A model generated the notes under the pieces. The model ran no database searches. It worked only from the letters and a program-made list of their open reading frames with translations, and had not been told where the DNA came from. This document shows positions 25,433-34,741 of a stretch of 64,000 nucleotides of DNA, one piece after another; positions within the stretch are counted from its first letter, which is position 1, and every line of letters starts with the position of its first letter. The translations under genes were made by a program, and so were the position numbers. Location: contig NZ_JBHSGI010000005.1 in the NCBI RefSeq assembly GCF_042654245.1, positions 496,001-560,000 of the forward strand. The letters are read 5' to 3'. The stretch is from Seohaeicola_A nanhaiensis (GTDB lineage Bacteria > Pseudomonadota > Alphaproteobacteria > Rhodobacterales > Rhodobacteraceae).

Positions 25433-27775
25433 TCAGTGCAGCTGTTGATGCACCGTCTCCGTCAGCTGGCTCAGCGAGAAGGGCTTGGACAGGAACACTG
25501 AATTCGGCACCGCCACCTCCCCGCCGTCAAAAGCCCCTTCGGCATAGCCCGAGACAAAGACCACCCGGACATTCGGCCGCGCCTTCAGCGCCTCGCGCAC
25601 CCAGCTCGGTCCGTCCATGCCGGGCATCACCACATCGGTGACAAAGATATCGACGGCCAGGGTGGGATCTTCCAGCGTGCGCAGCGCATCCTCGGCCGAT
25701 TCCGCCTCGAGCACCGTGTAGCCGCGCAGCCGCAAGGCACGGCTGGCGAAGGCGCGCACCGGTGCCTCGTCCTCGACCAGCAACACCACCCCTTCCCCAT
25801 GCTTCGGGGCCATCGGTTCCCGTATCCTGGCCTCGGGCTGCGGTTGCTCTGCCTGCCCGGCATGCGCCGGGAAATACATCGTGAAAACAGACCCCTGATC
25901 CGGCACGCTGTCGACGAAGATATATCCGCCGGTCTGCTTGACGATGCCATAGGCCGTCGACAGGCCCAGCCCCGTCCCCTCGCCCGTCCGTTTGGTCGTA
26001 TAGAACGGCTCGAACACCTTCGACAACTTGTCCGCCGCGATGCCGATTCCCTCGTCACTGACACGCACGCAGACATAATCACCCGGCGGCACCGTCGCGC
26101 GGTCACGCTGAAGCGGCTCGACCAGCGTGGCGATCTCGGTCTCGATACAGATTTCGCCGCCCTCGGGCATGGCGTCCCGCGCGTTGACCACCAGGTTCAT
26201 CAGCACCTGTTCCAGCTGCCGCTTGTCGGCACGGATCGGACTGAGCACGGCATCGTGTTTCAGCGTCAGCGTTACCCGTTCTCCCACCAGCCGGTTCAGC
26301 AGATGCGTCAGATCGGACAGGGTGTCCCGCAGGTCGATCACCTCGGGGCGCAGGGTCTGCTTGCGCGAAAAGGCCAGAAGCTGACTGACCAAAGCCGCCG
26401 CGCGATTGGCGTTCTGGTTGATCTGCACAAGGTCGCCATAATCCTGATCACCCTGATCGTGTCGCAGCAACAACAGGTCGCAATGTCCTGAAATCGCGGT
26501 AAGAAGGTTGTTGAAGTCATGCGCGACACCGCCCGCCAGCTGACCGATGGCCTGCATCTTCTGGCTCTGCACGAACTGCGCCTCCAGCGTCTTCAGCTCG
26601 GTCGCGTCGTTCAGCACGGCGATCAGCAGCGGCTCGCCCTGTTCGCTGACGCAGCTCAGGGCGACCTGCACGAAGACTTCCTTGTCGGCCCGCCGAAGCC
26701 GCAGGAATTCAGAATTCTTGGTCACTGTCCCCTGCAACGTGGCTTCCAGCCAGTCGTCGATGGGCCGGCCCAGGCCTTCCATGACCTCGTTCAGATGCGT
26801 GCTTGCACCGATCTCGGCCCCGATCAATGCCTGCGCAAGCAGGTTCGCCGCCAGAACCTGCCCGGACGGCGCGATCTTGAGCATCGGCACCGGCAGGGTT
26901 TCGAAGACCGCGCTGTGGTCCGTTCCGCTGCCGCCTTCGATCGGGACGAGGAAGATCTCGCGCCTTCCGGAGCGGGTGGGGATTTCGGTCACCACCGCGT
27001 CGCAGGTGCCCCCGGCAGTGCGAATCCTGTTCACCCTCCGCGGCATCACCGGCAGGCGGGTGAACAGCGCCTCGAGCGATTTGACCCGCCCGCCCGCGAG
27101 GCTGCGCGCCGCGTCGTTCATGAAAAGGACCGCGCCGGATCGGCCCACCGTCAGCATGGGCACCGGCAGCGTCTGCGGGGTGTAGGCCGCGCCGGGACGG
27201 TCGGCAATTTCTTCGATGCGCCAGAGAAATCCCAGGTCTGCGCGCTGCACCGCGATCCGCGCCTGGCCGGCGCCGGCCGCCACCTCCTCGCGCGCCCCGC
27301 CATGGCGCTCGGCCACGGCCTGCAACCGATAGATCGCGGCGGCGGGATTGGCGAAAAGGCCGCGCAGGGTGTCGGCAAGTGCAGCGCCGCCGCTGTCGCA
27401 AAAGCGCTCTTCCGCAGCAGGATTGCGGGCGACAATCGCTCCCTTCGGGTCCACGATCAGGCAGGGCACCGGGTCATGGACGATCAGGCTGCGCAGCACG
27501 CGTGCCGCATTCCGCCGCCGGCACGCCAACACTCCGCGCCATAGGGCCAGGCCGCCTGCCACCAGACCCAGCGTCAGCGCGACCGTCGTGCCAAGGCGCG
27601 CCCAGGGTTCGGGCGGATTCAGCCCGACCACGGCCAGACCCAGCGCCGCAGCCAACGCGACCAGCCAGACGCCCCGCAGGGCCAGGGGCATCGGCGCTCT
27701 GAACGCTGATGGCCACAGGGTTAGTCGAGGGCTCACTAGGACAGATCTCCCGAAAAGGGATTCGTTCGATGACAC
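25433..27775 (-). CDS. cckA: Hybrid histidine kinase CckA
   Basis: Cell-cycle kinase (780 aa) that feeds phosphate through ChpT to CtrA. Two N-terminal membrane helices (about 30-80), PAS domains, HisKA with VAHDFNNLLTAISGHCDLLL, HATPase with DEGIGIAADKL and GTGLGLSTAYGIVKQTGG, and a C-terminal receiver with VLLVEDEAPVRAFA and acceptor Asp in DIFVTDVVMPGMDG. Two overlapping CtrA boxes lie 17-42 bases before the start, suggesting feedback. In Rhodobacteraceae CckA-ChpT-CtrA governs motility and gene-transfer agents. Confidence 0.95.
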   Translation of the reverse strand: MSSNESLFGRSVLVSPRLTLWPSAFRAPMPLALRGVWLVALAAALGLAVVGLNPPEPWARLGTTVALTLGLVAGGLALWRGVLACRRRNAARVLRSLIVHDPVPCLIVDPKGAIVARNPAAEERFCDSGGAALADTLRGLFANPAAAIYRLQAVAERHGGAREEVAAGAGQARIAVQRADLGFLWRIEEIADRPGAAYTPQTLPVPMLTVGRSGAVLFMNDAARSLAGGRVKSLEALFTRLPVMPRRVNRIRTAGGTCDAVVTEIPTRSGRREIFLVPIEGGSGTDHSAVFETLPVPMLKIAPSGQVLAANLLAQALIGAEIGASTHLNEVMEGLGRPIDDWLEATLQGTVTKNSEFLRLRRADKEVFVQVALSCVSEQGEPLLIAVLNDATELKTLEAQFVQSQKMQAIGQLAGGVAHDFNNLLTAISGHCDLLLLRHDQGDQDYGDLVQINQNANRAAALVSQLLAFSRKQTLRPEVIDLRDTLSDLTHLLNRLVGERVTLTLKHDAVLSPIRADKRQLEQVLMNLVVNARDAMPEGGEICIETEIATLVEPLQRDRATVPPGDYVCVRVSDEGIGIAADKLSKVFEPFYTTKRTGEGTGLGLSTAYGIVKQTGGYIFVDSVPDQGSVFTMYFPAHAGQAEQPQPEARIREPMAPKHGEGVVLLVEDEAPVRAFASRALRLRGYTVLEAESAEDALRTLEDPTLAVDIFVTDVVMPGMDGPSWVREALKARPNVRVVFVSGYAEGAFDGGEVAVPNSVFLSKPFSLSQLTETVHQQLH

Positions 27776-27791
27776 CTTCCGGCCAAATTGG

Positions 27792-27817
27792 TTAAATAGT
27801 GATTAACGCCCCCTTAA
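27792..27817. promoter_or_regulatory. Two overlapping CtrA boxes upstream of cckA
   Basis: TTAA occurs three times with exactly 7 bases between copies: 27792-27795, 27803-27806 and 27814-27817. TTAA-N7-TTAA is the CtrA recognition motif. All lie within 42 bases of the cckA start codon. Confidence 0.75.
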
Positions 27818-27847
27818 CGGTGTAAAGAGGTCGCTCCGACCGTGCGG

Positions 27848-29008
27848 TCAGGTGAGCTGGGCCGTGTAGAACCCATCGGTATCACCCGTCAGCGGCCAAC
27901 GCTGTTCATACACCAGCGCGAAAGATGAATGACCCGCCATAAACGCCTGAACCTGCGACTCATTTTCCTCGGTCAGCACAGAGCAAGTCGCATAGGCCAG
28001 CACACCGCCCGGCGTCAACAAGCCTGCCGCCGCGTCGAGAATATCGCGCTGAACTTCCCGAAGCGCATCAAGCCGCTCGGCGGTCAGGCGCCACTTGCCA
28101 TCCGGAGCCCGCCGCCACGATCCGCTGCCTGAACAGGGCACGTCGCACAGGATCAGATCGAACCGACTCGCCCGTTTCAACGCAGCACCGTCCAGAAGTG
28201 CAACCTGTGCGCCGGCCCTGTCGGCCCGCGCCGGCAGATCCGCAAGCCGTTGCGGCGCGGCGTCATGCGCAAAAACCGACACGCCGCCGCGCGCCGCGAT
28301 CGCCAGCGTCTTGCCGCCCCCTCCGGCGCAGTAGTCCAGAACGCGCATCCCCCGCCGCAGCGGCAGCGCCTCGACCACCGCCTGCGAAGCGGCGTCCTGC
28401 AATTCAACCAGACCGTCGATATAGGCCGCCGCATTGCGCAGCCTGCGCGCGCCGTCCGTGACCTCAAGGGCTGTCGCGGCGGCCGGATGCGGTCGCGCTT
28501 CGACGCCGTCCCGTGCCAGCGCCGCGATGGCGCCGTCTCGGTCGGTGCGGGCGATGTTCACCCGCAGATGCACCGGCGCACGATGTCTCAGCGCTTCGGC
28601 AGCGGCGACGGCCTGATGGCCCAGACTGGAAACGAACCGGGGCCAGAGCCAGTCGGGTACATCCGCCGCCTCCGCCCCCGGTTCCGGGTCGTGTCCCGCC
28701 GCCCGCTCGATGTCCGACATCACCTCTGGCCCGTAACCGCCTCCGGTGAAAAGGGAATCGGGGTCCTGCCCTCTGCGCCGCAGCAGCCCCAGCAGAATGC
28801 CGCGTCCGGTCTCGGCGCCGCCCAGCGCCGCAAGCGAACGCCGCGCGCGCAGCCCGTCGAAGACCAGATCACGCACCGCCGCCCGGTCACCAGACCCGGC
28901 GAAGCGGCTGGCGCGGGCCCAGGAGGTCAGAACCTTCTCGGCGGGCGCGCCGTCCAGAATGCGGTCCAGGCAGTCGATCGCCGCCTGCACCCGCGCGGCA
29001 GGCGTCAT
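27848..29008 (-). CDS. RsmB/NOP family RNA methyltransferase
   Basis: SAM-dependent RNA m5C methyltransferase (386 aa). SAM-binding motif VLDYCAGGGGKTLAIAA, the PC motif CDVPCSGSGSWRR with the release cysteine, and the TC motif YATCSVLTEEN with the nucleophilic cysteine. An N-terminal NusB-like helical part fits RsmB-type 16S rRNA enzymes. Its ATG shares one base with the guaB stop (TAATG). Confidence 0.9.
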   Translation of the reverse strand: MTPAARVQAAIDCLDRILDGAPAEKVLTSWARASRFAGSGDRAAVRDLVFDGLRARRSLAALGGAETGRGILLGLLRRRGQDPDSLFTGGGYGPEVMSDIERAAGHDPEPGAEAADVPDWLWPRFVSSLGHQAVAAAEALRHRAPVHLRVNIARTDRDGAIAALARDGVEARPHPAAATALEVTDGARRLRNAAAYIDGLVELQDAASQAVVEALPLRRGMRVLDYCAGGGGKTLAIAARGGVSVFAHDAAPQRLADLPARADRAGAQVALLDGAALKRASRFDLILCDVPCSGSGSWRRAPDGKWRLTAERLDALREVQRDILDAAAGLLTPGGVLAYATCSVLTEENESQVQAFMAGHSSFALVYEQRWPLTGDTDGFYTAQLT

Positions 29009-30456
29009 TACATCACCCGGTAGTTCGGGCTTTCGCGCGTGATCGTCACGTCGTGCACGTGGCTTTCCTTCAGCCCGGCGCCGGTGATCTTCACGAACTG
29101 ACAGTTCTGGCGCATCTCGTCGACCGTGGCGCAGCCGGTATAGCCCATCGCCGCGCGCAGGCCGCCAACCAGCTGGTGAATGACCGCTGCTGCCGAACCC
29201 TTGTAGGGCACCTGGCCTTCGATCCCTTCCGGGACCAGTTTGTCGCTGGCCGCATCCTTCTGGAAATAGCGGTCAGCCGATCCGCGTGCCATCGCGCCGA
29301 GACTTCCCATGCCACGGTAACTCTTGAAGCTACGTCCTTGATACAGAATGACTTCCCCCGGAGATTCATCCGTTCCGGCGATCATGCTGCCGACCATCGC
29401 GCAGGAGGCCCCCGCCGCGATCGCCTTGGCGAAGTCACCCGAGAACTTGATGCCCCCGTCCGCGATGACGGGCACATCGCCCGCCGCGGCGGCACAATCC
29501 ATGATCGCCGTCAGCTGCGGCACACCGACACCGGCGACGATCCGCGTGGTGCAGATCGAGCCGGGGCCGATCCCCACCTTGATCGCATCAGCCCCTGCAC
29601 CGATCAGAGCGCGCGTGGCTTCGCCCGTGGCGACGTTGCCGGCCACCACCTGCACCTCATTCGACAGCTTCTTGGCGCGCTCCACCGCCTTGGCGACGCC
29701 TTCGCTGTGGCCGTGGGCGGTGTCGATCACGATCATGTCCACGCCCGCGTCCACCAGCGCCTCGGCCCGCTCGAATCCCGCGTCTCCCACGGTCGAGGCG
29801 GCGGCGACCCGCAGCCGCCCCAATTGGTCCTTGCAGGCGGTCGGGTTCAGCACGGCCTGTTCGGTGTCCTTCAGCGTCAGCAGGCCGGTCAACTTGCCAT
29901 TCTTGTCGGTGACCAGCAGCTTTTCGATCCGCCGCGCTTTCATCAGGCTGATCGCTTCGTCGCGGTCCGCCGGTTCGGTCAGGACCGCCAGATTGTCGCT
30001 GGTCATCATCACCCGCACCGGCGTGCGGTCGTCGCTGGCAAAGCGCATGTCGCGGTTGGTAACGATCCCGACCACGCGGCCGCTTTCATCGACCACCGGG
30101 AAGCCTGTAACGTTGTAGCGTTCCTGCAGGGCCTTAGCATCGGCCAGCGTCTGATCCGCGCGCAGGGTGATCGGGTTATAGACGATGCCGGATTCGAACC
30201 GCTTTACCCGGCGGATTTCCTCGGCCTGTTTCAGGATGTCGAGGTTGCGGTGCACGACCCCGATGCCGCCGGCCTGCGCCATGGCAATGGCCATCCGCGC
30301 CTCGGTCACCGTATCCATCGCGCTGGAAAGCAGCGGAATGTTCATGCTGATGCTGCGCGTCACGCGGGTGCGCGTGTCGGCTGTCGATGGCAGGACAGAG
30401 CTTGCCGCCGGCACCAGAAGAACGTCGTCGAATGTGAGCGCCTCACGAATCTGCAT
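29008..30456 (-). CDS. guaB: Inosine-5'-monophosphate dehydrogenase
   Basis: NAD-dependent oxidation of IMP to XMP, the committed GMP step (482 aa). MQIREALTFDDVLLVPA start, two CBS domains inserted at about 95-205, catalytic loop GIGPGSICTTR with the active Cys, the flap region after DGGIKFSGDFAKAIAAG, and mobile loop YRGMGSLGAM. A longer frame exists upstream, but 30456 gives the conserved N-terminus. Followed by an overlapping rRNA methyltransferase gene. Confidence 0.97.
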   Translation of the reverse strand: MQIREALTFDDVLLVPAASSVLPSTADTRTRVTRSISMNIPLLSSAMDTVTEARMAIAMAQAGGIGVVHRNLDILKQAEEIRRVKRFESGIVYNPITLRADQTLADAKALQERYNVTGFPVVDESGRVVGIVTNRDMRFASDDRTPVRVMMTSDNLAVLTEPADRDEAISLMKARRIEKLLVTDKNGKLTGLLTLKDTEQAVLNPTACKDQLGRLRVAAASTVGDAGFERAEALVDAGVDMIVIDTAHGHSEGVAKAVERAKKLSNEVQVVAGNVATGEATRALIGAGADAIKVGIGPGSICTTRIVAGVGVPQLTAIMDCAAAAGDVPVIADGGIKFSGDFAKAIAAGASCAMVGSMIAGTDESPGEVILYQGRSFKSYRGMGSLGAMARGSADRYFQKDAASDKLVPEGIEGQVPYKGSAAAVIHQLVGGLRAAMGYTGCATVDEMRQNCQFVKITGAGLKESHVHDVTITRESPNYRVM

Positions 30457-30622
30457 ACCCGAATCCTCAAGCAGTGTCCCGTTGGCGGCAACCCTATCGC
30501 ACGGTTTGTCACCGGGGAAAAGGGGGGCACAATATCTGGCGAAAACCGGTCGATCCGCACTCGACCCCCGCCCGGAAGACAGGCAGATTGCGCCGACTCG
30601 ACGGCCATCGGAGACCGCCCGG

Positions 30623-31309
30623 ATGCTGGAAACCACCCTCGCTCGCCTGCAGGCCCTCGCCGACCCCGAGCGCGCGGCCCACAATGCCGACTATCACAAG
30701 GCCCCGCGGGTGTATCTGGGGGTTGCGGTGCCAGTGCTGACGGACCTTGCGAAAGACCTGCGCAGCGAGCTGAACCTCGACGCCGATGTCGATCGGCGTA
30801 TCGCGCTGGCCGACGGCCTCTGGCAGACCGATATCCACGAGGCGCGCCTGCTGGCAGCCAAGCTTCTGGCCCAGGCCCGCATCCGGCCCGACGAGGGCGT
30901 CTGGCGGCTGATCGCCTCCTGGGTCCCGACTTTCGACGCCTGGGCCATCGCCGATCACGCCTGCGACGCCGGCCAGCGCCGGGTTGTCGCCGACCCGTCG
31001 CGGCTGGACGAGGTCGAGACCTGGACAAGCTCCGACCACATGTGGTCGCGCCGGGCCGCGCTTGTCATCACCCTGCCCTGGACCAAGCAGAACCACCCCT
31101 CGCCCGAGGATCTTGCCACCCGCGACCGGGTTCTGGGCTGGGCCGCCACCTATGTCGACGACCGCGACTGGTTCATCCAGAAGGCCGTCGGCTGGTGGCT
31201 GCGCGAACTGTCCAAGCACGACCCAGATCGGACCCGCGCCTTCATCGCGACCTATGGCGAGCGGATGAAGCCCTTTGCCCGCAAGGAAGCCCTGCGCCAC
31301 CTGCGCTGA
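30623..31309 (+). CDS. DNA alkylation repair protein, AlkD-like
   Basis: 228-aa HEAT-repeat protein of the AlkC/AlkD DNA glycosylase family, which removes bulky or positively charged alkylated bases. Landmarks: SWVPTFDAWAIAD, MWSRRAALV and RDWFIQKAVGWWLRELSKHD, the last matching the AlkD helix with the catalytic aromatic and acidic residues. Divergent from guaB, 13-odd bases before nothing else; it is a single gene with moaA 48 bases downstream. Confidence 0.88.
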   Translation: MLETTLARLQALADPERAAHNADYHKAPRVYLGVAVPVLTDLAKDLRSELNLDADVDRRIALADGLWQTDIHEARLLAAKLLAQARIRPDEGVWRLIASWVPTFDAWAIADHACDAGQRRVVADPSRLDEVETWTSSDHMWSRRAALVITLPWTKQNHPSPEDLATRDRVLGWAATYVDDRDWFIQKAVGWWLRELSKHDPDRTRAFIATYGERMKPFARKEALRHLR

Positions 31310-31357
31310 CGCCGTTCCCCCTTGTCGCCCACACCGGCGCGCTTTACGTATAGCGGC

Positions 31358-32368
31358 ATGACCCCTGCACCGCTCATCGACCCGTTTGCCCGCGCGATCA
31401 CCTATCTGCGCGTCTCGGTCACCGACCGCTGCGACTTCCGCTGCGTCTACTGCATGTCCGAGAACATGACCTTCCTGCCCAAGAAGGACCTCCTGACGCT
31501 GGAAGAGCTGGACCGCATGTGCACGACCTTCATCGGTCTCGGCGTGCAGAAGCTGCGCATCACCGGCGGCGAGCCGCTGGTGCGCAAGGGCATCATGACC
31601 TATTTCCGCGCCATGACCCGCCATCTGGAATCGGGCGCCCTGAAAGAGCTGACGCTGACGACCAACGGTTCGCAGCTCGAGAAATACGCGACCGATCTCT
31701 TTGATGCCGGGGTGCGGCGTATAAACATCTCGCTCGACACGCTGGACGAGAAGAAGTTCGCCGACATCACACGCTGGGGCCGCCTGCCCCAGGTGCTGCG
31801 CGGGATCGACGCGGCCCAGGCGGCGGGCCTGCGGATCAAGATCAACGCCGTGGCGCTCAAGGGCTTCAACGAGGACGAGCTGCCGCGCATGACCGAATGG
31901 TGCGCCGAGCGCGGCATGGACCTGACCTGGATCGAGGTCATGCCGATGGGCGACATCGGCAACGAGAACCGGCTTGGCCAGTTCTGGTCGCTGAAGGACG
32001 TGCGCGCGGCCTACGCGCAGAATTACACCGTCACCGATCTCGCCGAACGCACCGGCGGCCCGGCGCGCTATGTGCGGCTGGAAGAGACCGGGCAGAAGAT
32101 CGGCTTCATCACGCCCCTGTCCCACAATTTCTGTGAAAGCTGTAACCGTGTGCGGCTGACCTGCACGGGTAAACTCTACATGTGCCTCGGGCAGGAAGAC
32201 ATGGCTGACCTGCGCGCCCCGCTGCGCGCCCATCCCGACAGCGACATCCCGCTGCAGGAGGCGATCCGCGCAGCGATTTCGCACAAGCCCAAGGGCCACG
32301 ACTTCGACTATTCGCGTCAGCGGCTCGACGGGCAGATGTCGCGCCACATGAGCCATACGGGCGGCTGA
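31358..32368 (+). CDS. moaA: GTP 3',8-cyclase MoaA
   Basis: Radical-SAM enzyme of the first molybdenum-cofactor step (336 aa). N-terminal cluster ligands Cys25, Cys29, Cys32 (CDFRCVYC); GGEPLVRKG; second cluster in NFCESCNRVRLTCTGKLYMCL; and the C-terminal Gly-Gly tail needed for activity. The TGA shares one base with the waaA ATG. Other moa genes are not in view. Confidence 0.97.
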   Translation: MTPAPLIDPFARAITYLRVSVTDRCDFRCVYCMSENMTFLPKKDLLTLEELDRMCTTFIGLGVQKLRITGGEPLVRKGIMTYFRAMTRHLESGALKELTLTTNGSQLEKYATDLFDAGVRRINISLDTLDEKKFADITRWGRLPQVLRGIDAAQAAGLRIKINAVALKGFNEDELPRMTEWCAERGMDLTWIEVMPMGDIGNENRLGQFWSLKDVRAAYAQNYTVTDLAERTGGPARYVRLEETGQKIGFITPLSHNFCESCNRVRLTCTGKLYMCLGQEDMADLRAPLRAHPDSDIPLQEAIRAAISHKPKGHDFDYSRQRLDGQMSRHMSHTGG

Positions 32369-33666
32369 TGTCGGCGCCCTTGGCCGGCGAGCCGCTGTCG
32401 CTGCGCGGCTACCGCTGGCTTACCTCCGCCGCACTGCCATTCTTCCTGCGCTCGACCACCGCCAAGCTGCGCGAGGCCCATGTGGACGAAGTTCGTCTCG
32501 GCGAAAAGGACGGCCGCGCCAGCCTGCCCCGTCCGGCTGCACCGCTGGTCTGGTTCCATGCCGCCAGCGTCGGGGAAAGCCTGCTGGTGCTGACCCTGCT
32601 CGCCAAGCTGGCCGCCCGGTTGCCCGGTCACGAGTTCCTCATCACCTCGGGCACCGCCACCTCGGCCGAGATGCTGGCCCGCCGGATGCCGCAACGGTGC
32701 CGCCATCAGTTTGCGCCGCTCGATGCGCCGGGTCCGGTCGCCCGCTTTCTCGACCACTGGCGCCCAGACGCGGGGATATTTGTGGAAAGCGAGCTCTGGC
32801 CGCTGCTGCTGACAGAGGCGGGCCGGCGCGCGATCCCCATGGCGCTGCTGAACGCGCGGCTTTCGGCGAAATCGGTCAAGGGCTGGGCCCGCTTTCCCGC
32901 CGCTGCGGCGCGTGTGCTCTCCGTATTTCGCCTGATGATCGCCCAGAACGACGAAGCCGCCCAGAACCTGCGCGCCTTGGGCGCAGACCCGGCCCGCGTC
33001 AGTACGGGCGGCAATCTCAAGTCCTTCTCCCCTCCGCCGCCGGTCGACTCGGGAACTTTGGCGCAGTTGCGCGATGCGCTTGGGACCCGCCCGGTCTGGG
33101 CCGCGAGTTCGACCCACCCGGGCGAAGAGGCGGTCGCGCTTGCCGCCCACTCGACGCTGCTCGCCCGCTGGCCCGACCTCTGCCTGATCCTCATCCCCCG
33201 CCACCCCTCCCGCGGCGGCGAGGTGGCGCGGCTGATCCGCGAGAGCGGGCTAACCGTCGCCCGGCGCAGCCTTGGCGAATGGCCCGACACGGCGCAGGTG
33301 TTTCTCGCCGACACGCTGGGAGAGACGGGTACCTGGTATGCCGCCGCGCCCATCGTCTTTCTCGGCGGCTCGCTGCAGCCGATCGGCGGGCACAATCCCT
33401 TCGAGCCTGCCCAGGCTGGCGCCGCGGTATTGACCGGGCCACATGTGACGAACTTCACCGAGACCTTCACGCCGCTGGTGGCGTCGGGTGCCGCGCGCGA
33501 GGTGCAGGATGCCGCCAGCCTGGCCGGGGCCGTCGCCGCGTGGCTGGACGAGCCCGATAAGCTGGCGCAGGCCCGCGACGCCGCGCGTCGGTTTGCGGCC
33601 GACAGTCGTGCGTCGCTCGACGGTCTGGCCGACCGACTTTGCGCGGCGCTGGAACTCGCGCAATGA
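32368..33666 (+). CDS. waaA: 3-deoxy-D-manno-octulosonic acid transferase
   Basis: Adds Kdo to lipid A precursor in the inner membrane (432 aa, GT30). Typical features: a hydrophobic N-terminus, WFHAASVGE, the ESELWP motif, and GGSLQPIGGHNPFEPAQAGAAV in the CMP-Kdo domain. Coupled to moaA by TGATG and to the following glycosyltransferase by ATGA, so this is a lipopolysaccharide-core pair. Confidence 0.94.
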   Translation: MSAPLAGEPLSLRGYRWLTSAALPFFLRSTTAKLREAHVDEVRLGEKDGRASLPRPAAPLVWFHAASVGESLLVLTLLAKLAARLPGHEFLITSGTATSAEMLARRMPQRCRHQFAPLDAPGPVARFLDHWRPDAGIFVESELWPLLLTEAGRRAIPMALLNARLSAKSVKGWARFPAAAARVLSVFRLMIAQNDEAAQNLRALGADPARVSTGGNLKSFSPPPPVDSGTLAQLRDALGTRPVWAASSTHPGEEAVALAAHSTLLARWPDLCLILIPRHPSRGGEVARLIRESGLTVARRSLGEWPDTAQVFLADTLGETGTWYAAAPIVFLGGSLQPIGGHNPFEPAQAGAAVLTGPHVTNFTETFTPLVASGAAREVQDAASLAGAVAAWLDEPDKLAQARDAARRFAADSRASLDGLADRLCAALELAQ

Positions 33667-34700
33667 CCGAGCTGTTTGTCACCAACCTCAATCCCAATTT
33701 CACAGGCGTTTCGGCAACCGCGGCCAATGTCATTCGTCAGCAGACCGCGCGCCATGACCTGTCGCTGGTGGGCTATCCCCTGCCCGGCTGTCCCGCGCCG
33801 ATCTCGGTCGCCGAGGCGCGGAGAAACAGCCGTCTACCGCCTCCGGGGCGGCCCTTCGCTATCTGGCATGTCCGCCGCAACCCCGAGATGCGCGCCGGGA
33901 TCTGGGCGCGCGACGTGCTGCGCCTGCCGATCCGGCTGGTCTTCACATCGGCTGCGCAACGGCGGCATTCGGCCTTCCCGCGCTGGTTGATCTCGCGGAT
34001 GGATGCGGTGATCGCGACGACCGAGGCGGCGGCGCGCTTCGTTCCGCATGTCCGCGCCGTGGTTCCGCATGGCGTCGATACCGACCTGTTCCGCCCGGCG
34101 TCCGACCGCGCCGCCGCCTGGGCTGCGCTGGGATACGGCGGCACGATGGGCATAGCCACCGTGGGTCGCGTGCGCCCGGAAAAGGGCACCGACCTCTTTG
34201 TCGAGGCGATGCTGCGCCTGCTGCCCGACCTGCCCGGCGTCACTGCCCTGGTGGTCGGACGCGCCGGGCGCGAGCATCAGAAATTCGACCTCACCCTGAA
34301 GGACCGGGTGCAGCGCGCCGGTCTGGCCGACCGCATCCGCTTTGTCGGCGAACTGCCGCCCGAGCGGTTGGCCGCGCTGATGCCGGCGCTGTCGCTGGTG
34401 ATGCAGCTGCCGCGATACGAGGGCTACGGAATGGTGCCGCTGGAGGGAATGGCCGCCGGGACCCCCTTCGTCGCCTCGGAGGCGGGCTATTACACCGCCT
34501 TCTCGGCGCAGGGCCGCACCGGCACTGTGGTTCCGCAGGAGGCCGCCACCGCGGCCGCCGAGGCCGCCCGCGCCCTGCTGGGCGACCCCGCCCGCTACGG
34601 CGCCGCCGCCCGCGCCGCGCGCGAGGTGGCCGAGGCGCAGTTCAGTGCCCGCGCCGAGGCCGATGGCATCGGCGCGGTCTACGACCAGCTCTGGGGCTGA
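33663..34700 (+). CDS. GT4-family glycosyltransferase, LPS core type
   Basis: 345-aa retaining glycosyltransferase with GT-B fold. VVPHGVDTDLFRP in the linker, TVGRVRPEKGTDLFVEAM and the donor-binding EX7E region YEGYGMVPLEGMAAGTPFVASE. Overlap with waaA suggests action on the lipopolysaccharide inner core, as with LpcC mannosyltransferases of rhizobia; the sugar is not determined. The start at 33663 gives the ATGA overlap. Confidence 0.85.
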   Translation: MTELFVTNLNPNFTGVSATAANVIRQQTARHDLSLVGYPLPGCPAPISVAEARRNSRLPPPGRPFAIWHVRRNPEMRAGIWARDVLRLPIRLVFTSAAQRRHSAFPRWLISRMDAVIATTEAAARFVPHVRAVVPHGVDTDLFRPASDRAAAWAALGYGGTMGIATVGRVRPEKGTDLFVEAMLRLLPDLPGVTALVVGRAGREHQKFDLTLKDRVQRAGLADRIRFVGELPPERLAALMPALSLVMQLPRYEGYGMVPLEGMAAGTPFVASEAGYYTAFSAQGRTGTVVPQEAATAAAEAARALLGDPARYGAAARAAREVAEAQFSARAEADGIGAVYDQLWG

Positions 34701-34741
34701 GGGGACTCCAGGCGGGGCGATCTGCGCGCGCAGGAACGCCG

